Positions 28,667 to 31,324 of a stretch of DNA of 31,324 nucleotides are shown in pieces. Below the pieces are notes generated by a model. That model had not been told where the DNA came from and ran no database searches. It worked only from the letters and a program-made list of their open reading frames with translations. This stretch comes from a virus, in IMG/VR virus record IMGVR_UViG_3300043468_001223, positions 1 to 31,324 of that record; one strand, written 5' to 3'. Numbering within the stretch: position 1 is the first letter of the stretch; the number at the start of each line of letters is the position of its first letter. A program made the translations under genes and the position numbers.

Positions 28667-29634
28667 TGAGAGTGCTACCAGAAGAGCTGGATATTTTGTG
28701 GCAAATGAAGGTAGTCGACAGGGAGGTGTTTTTTTATCTTGCGCAGCGTACGGATTATAAAACCGGTGTGATAGGTCGCCGGTGCCGTGTGTCTAGGGGT
28801 GGTATTGCGTTGGATATATCGGAACGGATGGAGCCAGGGAGGCGGGATAGTGTTTTGGTGTTTGATTGTGACGATATTAAAAACAGCATCAGGCGATTGA
28901 TTAAGGCTGGGTTGTATCAATGTTTAAGTAAGAAAGTAAAAGGTAGCGATCTTGTTTTATCGCGTGTTTTTCTAGTGGAAAAGCTGGCTGCGCATCAATC
29001 CGACCAAAAACAGGTTACCCAGGGGTTACCCGACATGTTACCCAGTATTAGCACTGAAATTGATAATAAAAACAGTGAGATAGAAAAAGAATCGCTGGTA
29101 GGTTATCCGAGCAAAACCGGAGAGGTTACCCGAACTAATATACATCAATATCAACAGAGTGACGACAAGCCGTTTGCTATGGCACTGGATTGGAAGCCTG
29201 TTGACGATGAATTAAATTTGATTTTGTTTAGATCGGGGTTAGGCCATTTGCTTGATAAGGTCGATCCAGCATGGTTAGGGGAGTTTGTCAGCTATTGGTG
29301 GGGGCAGTCAGGACGACAGCACACTAACCGGCAATGGACATCTAAGCTGGCCACACAAATCATCGGCTATCTACGCAACCCTGGCTTGTTTGAGCAGCAA
29401 CGCGGTCAACGTGTGCAGCAAGAACAATCCAAGCAGTATTTTGAAAAAAACAGCCGTGCTTTGCCGGGCTGGGCAAAGCCGCCCAAGGACGATAACGCGC
29501 TGTCTGATTGGTTACGGGCGAATGAGTTTGGCGATGCGCCTGCCGGGTATGACTACCAGCAAACGCGGGGCTGGTTGCGTCGTGAGATTGATAAGCGCAT
29601 GTCTGCAGCAGGCATGCCGAAATTAGTGCATTAG
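28666..29634 (+). CDS. Replication initiator/loader: winged-helix N-terminus and DnaT-like C-terminus
   Basis: A 322-residue protein. The N-terminal 100 residues ('KVVDREVFFYLAQRTDYKTG' and 'DDIKNSIRRLIKAGLYQC') form a winged-helix like that of phage replication initiators. A polar linker at about residues 110-165 is encoded by the DNA that carries the iterons (29013-29131). The C-terminal domain, 'FAMALDWKPVDDELNLILFR' then 'WLGEFVSYWWGQSGRQHTNR' and 'QWTSKLATQIIGYLR' (about 168-245), matches the DnaT single-strand-binding domain. It would bind the origin inside its own gene and bring in the phage DnaB. Confidence 0.85.
   Translation: MRVLPEELDILWQMKVVDREVFFYLAQRTDYKTGVIGRRCRVSRGGIALDISERMEPGRRDSVLVFDCDDIKNSIRRLIKAGLYQCLSKKVKGSDLVLSRVFLVEKLAAHQSDQKQVTQGLPDMLPSISTEIDNKNSEIEKESLVGYPSKTGEVTRTNIHQYQQSDDKPFAMALDWKPVDDELNLILFRSGLGHLLDKVDPAWLGEFVSYWWGQSGRQHTNRQWTSKLATQIIGYLRNPGLFEQQRGQRVQQEQSKQYFEKNSRALPGWAKPPKDDNALSDWLRANEFGDAPAGYDYQQTRGWLRREIDKRMSAAGMPKLVH
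29013..29131 (+). other. Candidate phage replication origin: GGTTACCC iterons
   Basis: Five copies of GGTTACCC or one-base variants: 29013-29020, 29024-29031, 29036-29043 (TGTTACCC), 29101-29108 (GGTTATCC) and 29124-29131. The first three are spaced 11-12 bases, one helix turn. Between them and the last two is an AT-rich block (about 29046-29098). Iterons plus an AT-rich element inside the initiator gene is the lambda O/ori layout. Confidence 0.7.
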
Positions 29635-29642
29635 GAGGGTTT

Positions 29643-30023
29643 GTGGAAAACGGTAGTGGATCGGCGATTAATGCGCTGAGCAAAAGTAAAACACGGTATC
29701 AGCATCAAGACCAACTGTTGTTGGGGTTTTTGCGCATGCCTGACAGCACGGCTAAAGAAGTGGCTGCGGAGTACCACAACTGGATGTATGAAAAATATGC
29801 CGATGCTTCCAAGCGGGCTACGGATTTGTCTAGTGATCGGTTGGGGTATTTAGAGTTAGTCGGAAATCGAGCCTGCCGCCGGTCTGGCAAGGATGCGCAT
29901 ATTTATCGCATTACTGAGCGTGGTATACAGCATTTGCAGGATGTGGGGTTGATGGGTTCGGCTGCGCCGGTTATGGGTGGTCGGTCTGGGTTTGCGTCAA
30001 TGCGTGAAGCATTGGCCGGTTGA
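29643..30023 (+). CDS. Winged-helix-like protein, unknown
   Basis: A 126-residue protein with a strong Shine-Dalgarno (AGGAGGG) before a GTG start. 'HQDQLLLGFLRMPDSTAKEVAAEYHNWMY', 'SSDRLGYLELVGNRACRRSGKDAHIYRITERGIQHLQDVGLM' fits a winged helix-turn-helix (helix, helix, 'GYLE', beta wing, final helix). It lies between the initiator and Q. A DNA-binding regulator, or replication/recombination accessory (lambda Nin-region type) is possible. Confidence 0.65.
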   Translation: MENGSGSAINALSKSKTRYQHQDQLLLGFLRMPDSTAKEVAAEYHNWMYEKYADASKRATDLSSDRLGYLELVGNRACRRSGKDAHIYRITERGIQHLQDVGLMGSAAPVMGGRSGFASMREALAG

Positions 30024-30037
30024 TAGGAGGATTTGGC

Positions 30038-30589
30038 GTGGCGTGTGTTGAGGTGTTGGGTAGGTTGTGTGCGGGGACTGCAAATTATGCCGGGGTGGTT
30101 GGTGGCGGTGTGTCTGAGTTGCAGGCGGTTGAGGTGTCTGGATTTTTAGCGGGGCTGCAGCGCGGTCCTATGTTGGTAGCCATGGCAAAGTATATGGGCG
30201 ATCAAGAGTCTAGGCGCTGCTTGTTTGTGGATGTGAGGGCTTATTTGCTGGGTGTTGGTCTGACATGGAAAGGTGAGCGTTGGGATGTCATTGACAGGTG
30301 CAACCGGATGGCGGCTCTTTCCGTGTCTGAGTTTATTAATGACAAGTGTGTCAAGTGTCACGGGACTCGGTTTGTTAAAGCCAAAGCCTGCTCATGCTGT
30401 GGCGGGACTGGGTTTAAACGATTGAGCGGGCGTGAGGTTGCTAAGACTGTGGGCGTTGATGAGTCTAACTATCGCAGGGTCTGGAAGGCGCGTTATCAAT
30501 CCGCAACGGATCGTTTGCGGGATTATGACGCTGAGGTTAACAGGGCTGTCAGTCGTTACAATTGGGACGTGTTTTTACAAAACACTTGA
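30038..30589 (+). CDS. Q: Late antiterminator Q
   Basis: A 183-residue protein. I chose the GTG at 30038 with AGGAGG 7 bases upstream over the TTG at 30020. A zinc finger of the Q family, C104-x2-C107 ('CVKCHGTRFVKA') and C118/C120/C121 ('CSCCGGTGF'), is followed by a basic helix-turn-helix segment ('GREVAKTVGVDESNYRRVWK'). Q proteins load onto RNA polymerase paused just after the late promoter and make it ignore terminators. pR' (30586-30614), a pause element (30619-30624) and tR' (30631-30664) follow at once, which makes the call strong. Confidence 0.88.
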   Translation: MACVEVLGRLCAGTANYAGVVGGGVSELQAVEVSGFLAGLQRGPMLVAMAKYMGDQESRRCLFVDVRAYLLGVGLTWKGERWDVIDRCNRMAALSVSEFINDKCVKCHGTRFVKAKACSCCGGTGFKRLSGREVAKTVGVDESNYRRVWKARYQSATDRLRDYDAEVNRAVSRYNWDVFLQNT

Positions 30590-30614
30590 CACCGCCGCAA
30601 TATTGCCCTTTAAT
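30586..30614 (+). promoter_or_regulatory. Late promoter pR'
   Basis: TTGACA (30586-30591), 17-base spacer, TTTAAT (30609-30614). CATAAT at 30619-30624 would lie at about -1 to +4 of the transcript and resembles the -10-like sigma pause element used by Q in lambdoid phages. The -35 overlaps the Q stop codon. Confidence 0.85.
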
Positions 30615-30630
30615 TTCCCATAATTGCACC

Positions 30631-30664
30631 AAAGCCCGGTTATTGATTTAACCGGGCTTTTTTT
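30631..30664 (+). terminator. Late terminator tR'
   Basis: AAAGCCCGGTT (30631-30641) pairs perfectly with AACCGGGCTTT (30650-30660), then the T-run continues to 30664. It ends about 40 bases after the pR' start and must be passed with Q for late gene expression. Confidence 0.92.
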
Positions 30665-30686
30665 ATGTCTGTCGTTTGGGGTTTGG

Positions 30687-30929
30687 ATGCCGATTGAAAA
30701 TGTTAATTCTTGGTCACAATATGGGTTGTCTGGCTTGGTGATTGCTGCGTTGTTTGCCTATCTTGTGTTCCTGATCAAAGAGCATCGGGCAGAGCGTCAA
30801 GAGTGGCTGCAAGCTTACCGGGATAGTGTCAGGATTGCAGACGATAGAGCTCAGGAAACTAATCAGGTCATGCGTGAGCTGGTCGCCGTTGTACGTGCGC
30901 AGAATGACAGGCACAAGGTTATTGATTAG
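30687..30929 (+). CDS. Single-transmembrane holin-like protein
   Basis: An 80-residue protein from the ATG at 30687; upstream in-frame codons (from 30624) would start inside tR'. It has one membrane segment, 'YGLSGLVIAALFAYLVFLIK' (about residues 12-31), followed by a charged helix/coiled coil ('EHRAERQEWLQAYRDSVRIADDRAQETNQVMRELVAVVRAQ'). This is like BhlA/UviB-type holin-like peptides. It is the first gene after pR'/tR', where lambdoid phages place the holin. No endolysin follows; the M15 peptidase at 19601 could be its partner. Role inferred. Confidence 0.65.
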   Translation: MPIENVNSWSQYGLSGLVIAALFAYLVFLIKEHRAERQEWLQAYRDSVRIADDRAQETNQVMRELVAVVRAQNDRHKVID

Positions 30930-31309
30930 TGCCGGTATCAGCGCCCAGACCGTGCAGGCATTCAGGCTGCCGGGTGTTAGTACACGGGCGTGGCGGGTTT
31001 TGTGATGCACATCAAAAGCAAACGCATCAGCAGTATAACAATAGACGCCAAGCAACTGGGCAGCGTAACAAGCTGTATGATTCGGCGGTTTGGAAGCGGA
31101 CAAGACTGCAGCATCTAAGCAATGAGCCGATGTGTCGGGCTTGTCGGTTGGCTGGCAAGCTGGTGTCCGCCGAGGTGGTTGACCATATCATACCCGTTAG
31201 AGATGGCGGATCTGAGCTGGACGATAGTAATCTGCAATCGCTTTGCAAGTCTTGCCACAACAGCAAGACCATCACAGCAGCCCCCAGGGGCGGGTCAAAA
31301 CCCAAATAA
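30929..31309 (+). CDS. HNH endonuclease (packaging-associated)
   Basis: A 126-residue protein with a GTG start overlapping the holin-like stop by one base. It has an N-terminal zinc-binding stretch ('CRHSGCRVLVHGRGGFCDAH') and an HNH domain: C69-x2-C72, D85-H86 ('VVDHIIPVRDGG'), N101 ('LDDSNLQSLC'), C106-x2-C109-H110 ('CKSCHN'). Such HNH proteins directly precede the terminase genes in many cos phages (HK97 gp74 type) and assist terminase in cutting DNA. It implies that terminase genes and the packaging site lie just beyond the window end. Confidence 0.92.
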   Translation: MPVSAPRPCRHSGCRVLVHGRGGFCDAHQKQTHQQYNNRRQATGQRNKLYDSAVWKRTRLQHLSNEPMCRACRLAGKLVSAEVVDHIIPVRDGGSELDDSNLQSLCKSCHNSKTITAAPRGGSKPK

Positions 31310-31324
31310 ACCCCCCTTGCCGTG

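Noticed and set aside
30714-31103. 129-aa minus-strand ORF
   Set aside because: Opposite-strand shadow of the holin-like and HNH genes, which are both supported by motifs.
1-31324. CRISPR array, insertion sequence or transposase
   Set aside because: No regularly spaced repeat array, no transposase motifs and no IS-type terminal inverted repeats were seen.

Overview
The window is a large part of a temperate, lambda-like siphophage genome (Caudoviricetes). It is not ordinary bacterial chromosome. Every gene I can recognise is a phage gene: head-tail joining, tail tube, tape measure, lambda M/L/K/I/J-type tail tip, tyrosine integrase, CI/Cro-type regulators, DnaB and DnaT-like replication proteins, Q-type antiterminator, HNH nuclease. 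The host is probably a gammaproteobacterium, because the gene order is lambdoid, sigma70-like promoters are present, and the attachment core matches the 3' half of a CCA-encoding tRNA-Ser(UGA). I cannot name the genus.

Layout. (1) 1-17.0 kb, plus strand: late structural operon, from a 5'-truncated virion protein through connector, tail terminator, tail tube, frameshifted G/GT chaperone, gp10-like protein, tape measure and tail tip (M, L, K, I, J) to a final tail protein. Accessory genes are inserted here: a DNA methyltransferase, a 92-aa gene, and two minus-strand two-gene cassettes at 5.2-5.75 kb and 10.1-10.64 kb that share promoter and start-site sequence. (2) 17.0-17.33 kb: terminator and attP with putative arm sites. 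(3) 17.33-23.8 kb, minus strand: one long early operon with integrase at its far end, holding a DUF4224 excisionase-like gene, M15 peptidase, DEDDh exonuclease, DNA-binding proteins and a DUF2303 gene. (4) 23.8-24.37 kb: gene-free and highly structured leader with promoter pL, operators and two intrinsic-terminator-like hairpins. (5) 24.37-25.9 kb: immunity region, with CI-like repressor plus a TerB-like/HIRAN/membrane protein leftward and Cro rightward, and operators on both sides. (6) 25.9-30.6 kb, plus strand: LuxR-HTH protein, small genes, DnaB, a DnaT-like initiator containing iterons, and Q. (7) 30.6-31.3 kb: late promoter pR', terminator tR', holin-like protein and HNH nuclease. Terminase, portal and capsid genes should follow beyond 31.3 kb and join back to position 1.

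How it works together. In the lysogen, CI would hold pL and pR through TAACAA-N-TTGTTA-like operators while the CI operon also makes the HIRAN membrane protein. On induction, pL would make the recombination and excision operon, provided its terminators are passed, and pR would make the replication genes and Q. Q would then let polymerase pass tR' into lysis, packaging, head and tail genes. Because tail genes, attP and integrase are contiguous, the sequence is in the excised or virion arrangement, not an integrated prophage.
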